From: Prorocentrum cordatum
Taxonomy: Eukaryota > Sar > Dinophyceae > Prorocentrales > Prorocentraceae
DNA length: 27,500 nt
NCBI GenBank assembly: GCA_963575745.1
Contig: CAUYUJ010019882.1
Coordinates: 1-27,500 of the forward strand
Reading direction: 5' to 3'
Made by a program: the position numbers and the translations under genes. The notes under the pieces are model-generated. The model saw only the letters and a list, made by a program, of their open reading frames with translations, was not told where the DNA came from and did not search any database. Below, one piece after another: positions 19,292 through 27,500 of the stretch. Every line of letters begins with the position of its first letter. Positions within the stretch are counted from its first letter, which is position 1.

Positions 19292-19700
19292 ATGTGTGCG
19301 GCGCTAAAGCGAAAACCACATTTTAAAACCACCCGCCCTCGATCCGTGAAACTCTTGCACATGTTTAAGACGAATGTGCGCGGCGCTGAGGTGAGGTCCA
19401 CATTTTGAAAAGGAACCGCCCTCAATCCGTGAAGCTCTTGCAAATGTTCAAAACGAATGTGCGCGGCGCTAAGGCGAGAACCACATTTTGAAACCACCCG
19501 CCCTCAATCCGTGAAACTCTTGCATATGTTTAAGACGAGTGTGCGCGGCGCTGACGCGATAACCACATTTTGAAAACCACCCGCCCTTAATTCGTGAAAC
19601 CCTTGCAACTTTTGAAAACGAATGTGCGCAGCGCTAAGGCGAGAGCTACAGTTTGAAAACTTCCCGCCCTCCATCTGTGAAACGCTTGCCAATCTGAAAG
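19292..19700. repeat. 82/83-bp tandem repeat, five monomers in an alternating pattern
   Basis: ATGTGCGCGGCGCT-type monomer starts lie at 19292, 19374, 19457, 19539 and 19622 (periods 82, 83, 82, 83). Each contains CCACATTTTGAAA, CCGCCCTCAATCCGTGAA and CTCTTGCA. Monomers 1, 3 and 5 share GCTAARGCGA; 2 and 4 share GCTGA. The ends of 1 and 3 carry TTTAAGACGA, while 2 and 4 end in AAAACGA. The true unit is therefore a ~165-bp dimer. Confidence 0.92.
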
Positions 19701-19776
19701 CTTCAGAATCATAAATGGTGACGAAGCCTCAGGCGAGCCGCCCGGCCCGCCATAAAAATTAGCCTCGGGGTGCGAC

Positions 19777-20130
19777 AGGGAGGAGTTATCTAGAAGGAGG
19801 AGAAATGGAGAAGGAGGGGGAGGAGGAGGAGGCGGAGGAGGGGGAGGAGGAGGAGGAGGAGGAGGAGGAGGAGGAGGAGGAAAAGGGGGGGGAGAAGGGG
19901 GGGGAGGAGGGGGGGGAGGACAAGCTAGGCGCGCTCGCGTCATATCTGACGTCCTACCCCTCCCTCCCATCCCTTACCATGGCGCTGATTTTCTCTATCC
20001 GCGGACGCGTGTCGTAGCGGACCTGTGGCTCCGCGCGCGCGTGCGTAGTGGGTGGTGGTGCACGTGCGTGCGTGCGTGCGTGTGTGCGTGGTTGTGGTGG
20101 TGGTGGTGGTGGTGGTGGTGGTGGTGGTGG

Positions 20131-20161
<31 letters not shown>

Positions 20162-20166
20162 GGTGG

Positions 20167-20197
<31 letters not shown>

Positions 20198-21450
20198 GGT
20201 GGTGGTGTTGGTACTGGTGCTGGTGCTGGTGGTGGTTGTGGTGGTGTGGTGGTGGTGGTGGTGGTGGTGGTGGTGGTGGCGGTGCGGCGCGGTGGTGGCG
20301 GGCGGATGGGCGCGCGAGAAAAAGGCCCGCGCTGGGGCGAGAACGCCATCCTGAACGACGGAGGCCAAACACCGATCCGAAAATGAGGCCCACGCTGCAG
20401 CGGGAGCACGATTCGGAACGATTCGGGAGCAGAAATGAGGCCGGCGCCTCAACGAGAGCAACATTTTGGGAAAAAATGACGCCGGCGCCTCAGCGAGAGT
20501 CGTTTCCCGGGATTTCCCGGGCATCCTGTGTAAAAAAACAGTACGCGGAGGGTGCGCGGCCATCACCCGGACGCCATCAGGGGAAGAGGGAGAGTATATT
20601 CATATTGAGTAATTGTGGAGGGGGAGGAGGAGGAGGAGGAGGGAGGAGGAGGGAGGAGGAGGAGGAGGAGAAGGAGGAGGCGGAGGAGAGGAGGAGAAGG
20701 AGGGGGAGGAGGGGAGGAGGGAGAGGGGAGGGGGACAAGCTAGGTGCGCTCGCGTCATATCTGACGTCCTACCCCTCCCTCCCATCCCTTACCATGGCGC
20801 TGATTTTCTCTATCCGCGGACGCGTGTCGTAGCGGACCTGTGGCTCCGCGCGCGCGTGCGTAGTGGGTGGTGGTGCACGTGCGTGCGTGCGTGCGTGTGT
20901 GCGTGGTTGTCGTGGTGGTGGTGGTGGTGTGTGGTGGTGGTGGTGTGTGGTGGGTGGTGATGGTGGGTGGTGGTGGTGGTGGTGGTGGTGGTGGTGGTAC
21001 TGGTGCTGGTGGTGGTGGTGTGGTGGTGCTGGTGGTGGTGGTGGGTGGTGGTGGTGTGGTGGTGGTGGTGGTGGTGGTGGTGGTGGTGGTGGTGGTGGTG
21101 GTGGTGGCGGTGCGGCGCGGTGGTGGCGGGCGGATGGGCGCGCGAGAAAAAGGCCCGCGCTGGGGCGAGAACGCCATCCTGAACGACGGAGGCCAAACAC
21201 CGATCCGAAAATGAGGCCCACGCTTCAGCGGGAGCACGATTCGGAACGATTCGGGAGCAGAAATGAGGCCGGCGCCTCAACGAGAGCAGCATTTTGGGAA
21301 CAAATGACGCCGGCGCCTCAGCGAGGGTCGTTTCCCGGGATTTCCTGGGCATCCTGTGTGTAAAAAACAGTACGCGGAGGGTGCGCGGCCATCACCCGGA
21401 CGCCATCAGGGGAAGAGGGAGAGTTTTTTCATATTGAGGAATTGTGGAGG
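19777..21450 (+). repeat. ~815-bp tandem duplication: GGA array + shared ~700-bp segment with GTG array
   Basis: Copy A is the GGA array 19796-19920 plus 19921-20620. Copy B is the GGA array 20621-20735 plus 20736-21450. The shared segment starts CAAGCTAGGYGCGCTCGCG and ends AATTGTGGAGG. Outside the GTG arrays the copies differ at only a handful of bases, so the duplication is recent. Each segment holds a (GTGC)n stretch, a long (GTG)n array (20090-20282; 20911-21110) and ~41-52-bp sub-repeats (AAATGAGGCCGGCGCCTCA) after it. Poly-Val/Trp/Gly and poly-His/Pro/Thr frames come from the GTG array. Confidence 0.93.
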
Positions 21451-21600
21451 AGGGGAAGGGGGACGCGGCAGCAACGTCTGCGCGCAGGCAGCGCCGACGG
21501 GAAGCAGCAACAAAAGCAGAACGCACGAGATCGGAAGCCACGCGCCTCCCCTCTCTGAGGTCGGCGGCGTGGCGCAAGCCTCCTGTGAGCACAGTTGAAC
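21451..21600. other. Unassigned short spacer
   Basis: This is a GC-rich stretch after the duplication, with no repeat or open frame of note. Confidence 0.4.
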
Positions 21601-21765
21601 CTAGGTTTAGGTCGGTCGTGTGCTTCTACAGGTGAACTTCGAATGAGTTTTTTTAACTAGCCTCAACCAAAAAGCTTGCACGGTAATAAGATCACGAATA
21701 ATCGTCACTAGACTGTTTGTTAGACTATTATTGAATAGCCGTCCTGTAGAGGGTAAACCTAAGCC
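21601..21765. mobile_element. MITE-like element, copy 1 (terminal inverted repeats)
   Basis: The ends are inverted: CTACAGG at 21626-21632 against CCTGTAG at 21743-21749, and farther out CTAGGTTTAG at 21601 against TAAACCTAAG at 21754-21763. The inside is AT-rich and non-coding and resembles the element at 22050-22192 (both have ACGAAYAATCGTC followed by TTTGTT and TATTGA). There is no transposase. A small non-autonomous DNA transposon is the likeliest reading, but the superfamily is unknown. Confidence 0.6.
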
Positions 21766-22049
21766 AGACGAGCATCCTCCAAGAACATGAGACCCTGCGC
21801 CGGCCAAATCACCCCAAACCCTGAGACCATTCGAGGGCGACCTCCCCCAGGATGCCCCAGAATATCCAACGAACCCGAAGCACAGTAACCTCATGCCCCC
21901 GAGAACAACACCCCAGGGGGTTATATGTTAAAGTCCGGAGTCCCGGGGGGATCACACACGATCTGCCCCGGCAAGTCGCATGTAGGATGTACGGATGACG
22001 CTCCAGGGCGGGTGGTTCGGGTAACCTCCCCGATCCGCCCTCGTTCAGG
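21766..22049. other. Spacer between the two TIR elements
   Basis: No repeat or coding signal is seen. Confidence 0.4.
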
Positions 22050-22192
22050 TCGGGCATGCCCTGCTACAGGCGGACCTTGGAGGAACAACCCTAACATTGT
22101 CAAACATGTTCAAAAGTAGTTCAACGAACAATCGTCCGCTGAGTTTGTTTTGGCTATTGATGAATATTCCTCGTGTAGAGGGACATGCCCGA
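22050..22192. mobile_element. MITE-like element, copy 2 (terminal inverted repeats)
   Basis: The left end CGGGCATGCCCTGCTACAGG (22051-22070) is a near reverse complement of the right end GTGTAGAGGGACATGCCCG (22173-22191). The AT-rich interior is related to copy 1, which lies 434 bp upstream in the same orientation. It has no coding capacity. Confidence 0.65.
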
Positions 22193-22514
22193 AGGAGCTC
22201 GGTCCGACTCTAGCCCATGACCCCCGCGCGGCATCGCTGCCGCACGGCGCGCCCGCGCCGCCTGCAGAGTGCCCGGGCGACCCCGCGCCCGGCGCCCCGC
22301 ATCGCCCGTCGCCGGGGGAGGCGCCGCGGCTGGGCGCGTGGCGCCGCCCAGGTCGGGGCGGGGCCCGAGGGCCTGCTGAGGCGGAGCCGGGGCCACCCGA
22401 ACGGTATGGAGGGTGCGCCGCAGGATCGGTTCGGGTGGGGATGAACATCGAGCATCCCTGAGGTCCGGCGGCGCTGGAGCAGGTCTCGGGCGCCGCGGCC
22501 TCGTCAGAGCGTTC
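22193..22514. other. Very GC-rich unassigned sequence
   Basis: This is a CG-dense stretch that leaves several frames open. No domain or repeat is recognised. Confidence 0.4.
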
Positions 22515-22788
22515 AAGGGGGGAGGGTGGGAGGAGTGAGGAGCGAGGCGGAGTGAGGAGTGAGGAGTGAGGAGTGAGGAGTGAGGAGTGAGAAGTAAGGA
22601 GGAGGAGGAGGAGGAGGAGGAGGAGGAGGAGGAAGTAGGAGGAGGAGGAGGAGGAGTGAGGAGGAGTAGGAGGAAGTAGGAGGAAGAGGAGGAGGAGGAG
22701 TGAGAAGGAGGAGGAGGAGGAGGAGAGTGAGGAGGAAGAGGAGGAGGAGGAGGAGGAGGAGGAGGAGGAGGAGGAGGAGGAGGAGGAA
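22515..22788. repeat. (GTGAGGA)n followed by (GGA)n arrays
   Basis: Seven-base GTGAGGA units run at about 22536-22590. Interrupted GGA arrays follow to 22788, with occasional AGTGA and AGTA. The Ser-, Pro- and Leu-rich minus frames across it are repeat translations. Confidence 0.9.
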
Positions 22789-22822
22789 CGCTCTGGGAGC
22801 GTTCCAGAACGCTCTGGAGCGG
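22786..22822. repeat. Perfect 8-bp stem hairpin with a third arm
   Basis: GAACGCTC-TGG-GAGCGTTC lies at 22786-22804. GAACGCTCTGGAGC follows at once at 22808-22821, so the left arm occurs twice. It sits exactly at the end of the GGA array. Confidence 0.8.
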
Positions 22823-22848
22823 ATTTCTCCTCGTCCTGGCCCCGCCCG

Positions 22849-23410
22849 ACCTGCGCAGAGGGGCGAGGAGGCGCGGACACGCGGCGTGGCGCCGCCGGGT
22901 CGGGTTGCGGGGCCCCTGACCTGCGCGCTGGGGCGAGGAGAGGTGGCCACATGTGGCCACGTGTGAGTGCTGCCCCGGTCCCCCACGATTTCCCCTGAGA
23001 TCCTGGCATTGCCATGTTTGTCGACCCGGGCGTCTTCGCCTCTCCTCGGGCCCGGGGGCCCTCGCAGATCGATCCGGCTCGAAGAATGCTGCAGAACAAT
23101 TGGGTCGAGGGCTCCGGGCGGAGTGCTTACGAAGCTGCAATTCGTTGCCACGCGTGAGCCCTACCCCGATCCCCCACGAATTCTAACGAAGTTTGAGGGA
23201 TGAAAAAACGACCCTGCCCTGGGTTACAAGTGCGTGGTCTGTAAACCTCCTGGGACCCCCCAAAGCCTAGAGCCGCCAGGACGCGGCACATCACGCAGGG
23301 TTTATCCTGTCAGCCCACAGGAGTTTCAGAGCACAGCGCCTCGTAACAAAGGGTAGGGGCGTTTTTTTCTGCCCTTGAGAAGTGGGGGTAGGGTTCGCAC
23401 GTGGCCACCG
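22849..23410. repeat. Small dispersed repeat with GTGGCCACGYGTGAG, two direct copies and one inverted
   Basis: CACGTGTGAGTGCTGCCCC followed by GGTCCCCCACGA (about 22958) returns as CACGCGTGAGCCCTACCCC followed by GATCCCCCACGA (about 23148). An inverted, shorter version (GTGGGGGTAGGGTTCGCACG, then TGGCCAC) lies at about 23383-23409. A separate ~69-bp direct repeat with GACCTGCGC and GGGGCGAGGAG occurs at about 22849 and 22918. No coding function is seen. Confidence 0.7.
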
Positions 23411-23523
23411 GGAGGAGCCGCCGACGCGGCGTCGGCGGCCGCAAGTGTGCCCCCCTGGGGGCAGGTCCGCGTACGCCTCCTCGTGTTGCGCCTCCGCTTC
23501 CGCCGATCCGCAGGACCTTGCCG
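23411..23523. other. GC-rich unassigned spacer
   Basis: It contains GCCGCCGACGCGGCGTCGGCGGC near 23417-23440, itself a palindromic run. Nothing else is recognised. Confidence 0.4.
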
Positions 23524-23639
23524 TCGCTCGGACGTCCATTTCCCGTGCATTTGTCGGTTTCGTGCGTGTTTTTTTTCTCGATGGTCCAGGATGATCCTTG
23601 ATGGCCGTCGCCGAGGAAAAAATGCACACGTCCGAGCGA
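23524..23639. repeat. Long hairpin, 20 paired bases with one bulge
   Basis: TCGCTCGGACGT (23524-23535) pairs with ACGTCCGAGCGA (23628-23639). GTGCATTT (23545-23552) pairs with AAATGCAC (23620-23627), leaving a 9-nt bulge on the left; TCGG/CCGA can extend it inward. It could be a structured RNA or an inverted-end mobile relic. No function is assigned. Confidence 0.7.
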
Positions 23640-24060
23640 TGCCAAGGGACTGCGGGACGGGCTCCTGTGTCGCAGCCGGTAGGGAACGCAGGTATGCCAG
23701 CGAGGTGCAGCTGCTGAGCCATGACTCCAGGAAGCCCTAGACGGAGGAACATCCACTGCCTCATTCGATTCGACGCCTTGCCGCAAAACATCAGAAGCCG
23801 ACCCACGATCATACTTTGAGTTGCCGCAAGGCGTAGGACTCTTACCTCTTGATGTGAAGCACGCGCGTGGAGAACACCTTTGCACGCAAAACTGCCCGAA
23901 AAAACGCATTGCTGCAAGAGCCTGCAGCAGCCGCAACCTGTGAATGAGTGGATAGCGTTTTCAATTGGTGTCTCGACGCCATTTTCAGCAGTGTAGCCCG
24001 CGGCTTTCTGTGTGCCGCTCGGCTATGCTCGAGAGGATGGGTGAGTTCGACTTGTGACAA
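23640..24060. other. Unassigned sequence
   Basis: No repeat, RNA gene or domain is seen. Short minus frames (to 23936) show no recognisable motif. Confidence 0.45.
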
Positions 24061-24215
24061 CCACCTTCCACCTTCTCGTCCTCCTCTTCCTCCTCCTCTC
24101 CCTCCTCCGCCTCCTCCTCCTCCCCCTCCTTCTCCATTTCTTCTCCTTCTAGATAATTCCTCCCTCCTCCTCGTCCTCCTCGTCCTCCTCCTCCTCCTCC
24201 TCCTCCTCCATGTCT
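24061..24215 (-). repeat. (TCC)n array with an inverted copy of the 19.8-kb array edge
   Basis: About 24084-24165, read on the minus strand, matches 19777-19855 almost base for base, including the non-GGA part TTATCTAGAAGGAG and AGAAATGGAGAAGGAGGGGG. Plain TCC/TCG units follow to about 24212. Confidence 0.85.
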
Positions 24216-25190
24216 CCAGATCCCTGGCTGGTCGTCCACCACCACCCCTGCTGCCACCAGGCTTCGAAGAGCGTCGCGACGACGACAAAACGACCACACC
24301 AACGAAAAAGCATAAGCCAGTTGCTCGTACGACACATTCGAGGGCAGCGCGCTAGCGGTGGGTAGGAGCAAGGGTGACGAACGTGGTGTCCTTACTCTCC
24401 GCTGCGCAACCTCCTGCACTTTGAAACTACACACACCAGCTTGTACTCTCTGCCCTCGTCTCGCGCGTCTCTACTCCATGCCATCAACTAACATACCCTC
24501 CACTATCATCTACTCTATCTGATCTCCCGAAGGCCAAGACCTGGCAACCGCCAGAACATGGTAGTCCAGACCCGGGAACCCAGGAACCTGGCCGCCCACT
24601 GAAGTCGGCGGCCCAATGCCATCAAGTCTTTTCAACATTCTGCTGCGCTCACTCCCCTTCTGTGCAAACGCCGATTCGAGAAAAACGTGCAAGGAGAGAG
24701 GAAGCCCGACCTGTATCTCCTGTTTTAGTATTTTGGGGAAAGGGATGGACAAGGCTACATCGATGTGCACCCCTTCCATAACGCCCCTCTGGCCGAGTAG
24801 CATCAACCATCGTGCCCACGGAAGCCAATGTTACGCCTGGCCGCCCTGAAGGAGGAGACAACGCCACGGCAATTCGCAAGGCCACGGCACCTGGTGAAAC
24901 AATGAGGACGATTACCAAGGCGACACACTCAATACAACATTCGCCAGCCCCTTGGAGCCCACAGCGTGTGAGCTCATGTGTGAAAGAGTTCCTGTGGCCA
25001 GCCGACGCTGACACAAATGTTCAAGTCCGCGCGTGGGACCATTTCCAGCCCTCCGACGAAATAAATGTGATTCGCAATCCCTGTGGTGCTGGGTCCTCGT
25101 GTTTAATCCGCAGCGCTGCGCTGCACCTCATCTTCCTTCTCCACTTCGTCCTTTGCTCCTCTCCTTGCTTAGGCCATCTCCTGCATGTCC
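24216..25190. other. Unassigned sequence
   Basis: This is non-repetitive, moderate-GC DNA. The plus frame at 24812 is long only because it runs into the CAT array. The minus frame at 24649-25014 (121 aa) has no recognisable domain. Confidence 0.45.
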
Positions 25191-25194
25191 TCTT

Positions 25195-25619
25195 CCTTCT
25201 CCTCCTCCTCCTCCTCCTCCTCCTCCTCCTCCTACTCATCATCATAAATATCACCATCATCATCATCAGCAGCATCATGAGCATCAGCAGCATCATCAGC
25301 ATCATCAACATCAGCATCCTAATCATCATCAATATCACCATCAGCATCAGCATCAGCATCATCATCAGCAACAGCAACATCACCATCACCATCACCATCA
25401 CCATCACCATCACCATCATCATCACCATTACCACCATCATCAGCAGCAGCATCATCAGCATCATCATCATCATCATCACCATCCGCAACATCAGCATCAT
25501 CACCATCACCACCATCACCATCACCATCACCATCACCATCACCATCACCATCATCATCATCATCGTCGTCGTCATCATCACCATCACCATCACCATCATC
25601 ATCATCATCGTCGTCGTCG

Positions 25620-25671
<52 letters not shown>

Positions 25672-25692
25672 TATCATCATCAGCATCATCAT
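25195..25692. repeat. (TCC)n then a ~450-bp (CAT)n / (CACCAT)n array
   Basis: TCC units at about 25197-25232 lead into CAT-family units to about 25692, with CACCAT hexamers, CAGCAT variants and two CGTCGT clusters (about 25564 and 25610). Frames read as poly-His, poly-Ile/Thr, poly-Met or poly-Asp depending on frame; all are repeat translations. Confidence 0.95.
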
Positions 25693-25694
25693 CA

Positions 25695-26160
25695 TGTCGG
25701 CGCACTCCTCACAAATTTCGAGACCCCACAGGAGGCTGCACCGACGGCCCTAAGTTGCAGCGCTTGCATGGGGTCACTCCGCCCATGTTGGGGCACCCCC
25801 TCACACGCTTCGTGACCCCTCCCGAGGGTCCCAGGGGCAGCGCCCACACGGCGTCACCCCGCCCACCTCTGCGCACCCCTCACACGTTTCGTGACCCCAC
25901 GGGGAGCCCGCGTGGCGTCCTCCCGCCCATTTCGACACACCCCTGGCGCGCGCGGTGACCCCGCAGGGAGCCGCAGCAAAGGCGCCCCGGAGGCAGCGCC
26001 CGCGTGGCGTCACCCGGGCCCTTTGGAGACGCCCCTGGCGTGCGTGGTGACCCCGCAGGGGGCCGCCACGAAGCCCCCACGGGCAAGGGCCCCCATGGCG
26101 TCGCCCCGCACATGTCGGCACACTCCACCACGCTTTTCGGCACCTCGCCTTCGTTGCACC
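25695..26160. repeat. GC-rich tandem repeat, about five monomers
   Basis: The anchor GGCGTCACCCCGCCCA (and variants) occurs at 25770, 25850, 25914, 26006 and 26097, spaced 80, 64, 92 and 91 bp. Each is followed by GCGCACCCCTCACACG and GTGACCCCNCNGGG. Size differences reflect internal gains or losses of ~28 bp. Confidence 0.85.
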
Positions 26161-26508
26161 TGCCCTGCCGGTACTTACACACATGGTTGGGCAATTCGCC
26201 AAGACATGTGTTGTTTTGATACGGGGTCCCTGGAAATCCTGTCCCATTCCAAGGAACAGGCTTTTCATCCTGAGGATTTGGTTGGCGGTCGGGGGGCCCA
26301 AACATGGCGTCCAGACACAGAGCAGTGTGAATCGCACGCGTTCTGATGTTTCAAGACGTTCCATGTCTGGGCGGCCAGGGGGTCCCAAAATGAAGCAATG
26401 GCAAGCTCTACACTTCTGATCAGGACCCACCGTTGGCCGACCGTCTCGTGGGGGTGTACCCTAGAGCATGTGAAAGACGCAGACGAGGGGCAGCCTGGGA
26501 CCTCAGGG
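26161..26508. other. Unassigned sequence
   Basis: This is unique DNA between two repeat blocks, with no recognisable feature. Confidence 0.4.
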
Positions 26509-26765
26509 GCTCCTCCTCCTCCTCCTCCTTCCCCTCCTCCCCCTCCTCCCCCTCCTCCTCCTCCTCCTCCTCCTCCTCCTCCCCCTCCTCCTCCTCCTCC
26601 TCCTCATCCTCCTCCCCCCTCCCTCCTCCTCCTCCCTCCCTCCTCCCGTCCCTCCCTCCCTCCCTCCCTCCCTCCCTCCCTCCCTCCCTCCCTCCCTCCT
26701 CCTCTTCGGTCTTCCTCCTCCTCCCTCCTCCTCCTCCCCCTCTTTCTCCAACTCCGCCTCCTCCT
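26509..26765. repeat. (TCC)n and (TCCC)n arrays
   Basis: TCC units cover about 26509-26640. A clean run of about a dozen TCCC tetramers follows at about 26649-26697, then more TCC/TTCC to about 26765. Confidence 0.93.
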
Positions 26766-27205
26766 CTCCTTCGAAGCCCCATGAACACCCTCGGACTTCT
26801 CTCACAACACCCTGGAATATGCTCCCCCTCCCCATTTCCTGACCTTTGGAGCTTCTTCGGCGGCGCCGTCCCGCTGGCGCTTCCGACCCCGCCCAGTCCA
26901 CACGGGCCCAGGCCCCTGACTAGGCAAGCGCGCTCCACTACTCGCAAAGTAACTACTCGCAACTCGCCTGGATCCCGCGCGGGGGATCTACGATCCATTA
27001 CAACGAGACGAACACATGTTTTTTGGACGTGTGCGAGCAGGCACTTTGCGAGCAGTGGAACGCGCTCGGTGACTGACGTCCTGACCATCGCCGGCGCTGC
27101 CAGGCCCAAACGCCCTTGGCCACCGGGTGCGGCTCCCTCCACGGCCCCCAGCGCAGCGGCGCCGGCAGGGCAGCCGCGCCTCACCCCTCACGCCTCACCC
27201 ATCCC
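26766..27205. other. Unassigned sequence
   Basis: CTACTCGCAA is repeated at about 26937 and 26952. Nothing else is recognised, and no open frame has a known domain. Confidence 0.4.
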
Positions 27206-27480
27206 CCTCGTCGTCGTCGTCCTCCTCCTCCTGTTCCCTGTTTCCTGATGGCCTGAGGGATCCGATCGCGGCCTCTATTCCTCCTCCTCCTCCTCCTCCT
27301 CCTCCTCCTGCTCCGCCTCCTTCCCCCTCCCTCCCCCATGCATGGCAGGAAGGTCAGACGCGACACCCATCTGGGTGAGAGGACAACTAGCCAGCGCAGT
27401 GGGAAGGGATGGCAGAGATGTGGCGCGAGCGCACCCAGCTTGCCCATCCCCCTCGCCTTTCTCCTCCACCTTGGAGGCGG
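27206..27480 (-). repeat. TCC arrays and an inverted partial copy of the 19.9/20.7-kb repeat
   Basis: TCG/TCC units lie at about 27206-27232 and 27278-27325. Read on the minus strand, about 27450-27395 gives CAAGCTGGGTGCGCTCGCG, then ATCTCTGCCATCCCTT and GCGCTGG. This matches the start of the segments at 19921 and 20736 apart from a short deletion, and is likewise preceded by purine-rich GGAGGAGAAAGG. Confidence 0.75.
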
Positions 27481-27500
27481 CCCGAGGGTCTGAACTCGTT

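Noticed and set aside
19940-21352. Poly-Val, poly-Trp, poly-His and poly-Thr frames
   Set aside because: Translations of the GTG arrays in the duplicated segment.
25021-25815. Poly-His, poly-Asp and poly-Met frames
   Set aside because: Translations of the CAT array.

Overview
The window looks like nuclear DNA of a dinoflagellate. The strongest sign is a perfect 22-of-22 copy of the dinoflagellate spliced leader (DinoSL) on the minus strand at 18409-18430. It lies 3 nt upstream of the first ATG of an endonuclease/reverse-transcriptase retrotransposon whose ORF1 and ORF2 resemble dinoflagellate LINEs. The rest fits a large, repeat-rich, gene-poor, GC-rich genome. The species cannot be told from sequence alone.

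The only convincing genes belong to one element: a LINE (non-LTR retrotransposon) on the minus strand, about 18430 down to about 12066 (roughly 6.4 kb). In order it has the spliced leader, ORF1 (466 aa; acidic stretch, coiled coil, RRM-like RNA-binding region), a 54-nt spacer, and ORF2 (1122 aa; APE-type endonuclease, reverse transcriptase, start of a zinc knuckle). An in-frame TGA cuts ORF2 inside the zinc knuckle, and the same frame then continues to 12099. ORF1 protein would coat the element RNA; ORF2 protein would nick the target and copy the RNA. Both ends abut (TCC)n/(GGA)n microsatellite in the same orientation, so the element seems to have landed in a GGA array. Its 5' end is exactly the 5' end of a trans-spliced mRNA, as expected if a mature, leader-bearing transcript was reverse-transcribed. 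A TGA and a probable loss of the first catalytic Asp of the RT suggest this copy is dead or non-autonomous.

Layout: 1-830 GGA arrays in a larger repeat; 1256-2285 a ~150-bp satellite; 2285-2650 a TCTGAG/TGTGAG minisatellite; 2816-4300 a 92/103-bp satellite; 4300-5500 unassigned; 5500-7620 a GCCCAAGACGG-type repeat with ~390-bp higher-order periodicity; 7620-9870 unassigned with an AT-rich palindrome cluster near 9.4 kb; 9870-11470 repeat fragments and unassigned DNA; 11469-12066 a ~600-bp imperfect palindrome; 12066-18430 the LINE; 18880-19700 three tandem repeat families; 19777-21450 an ~815-bp tandem duplication with GTG arrays; 21600-22192 two related elements with terminal inverted repeats; 22515-23410 GGA arrays, hairpins and a small repeat family; 23524-23639 a long hairpin; 25195-26160 a CAT array and a GC-rich tandem repeat; 26510-27500 TCC/TCCC arrays and an inverted fragment of the 19.9-kb repeat.

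No tRNA, rRNA, CRISPR array or other protein gene could be supported. The many long open frames outside the LINE are stop-poor simple repeats.
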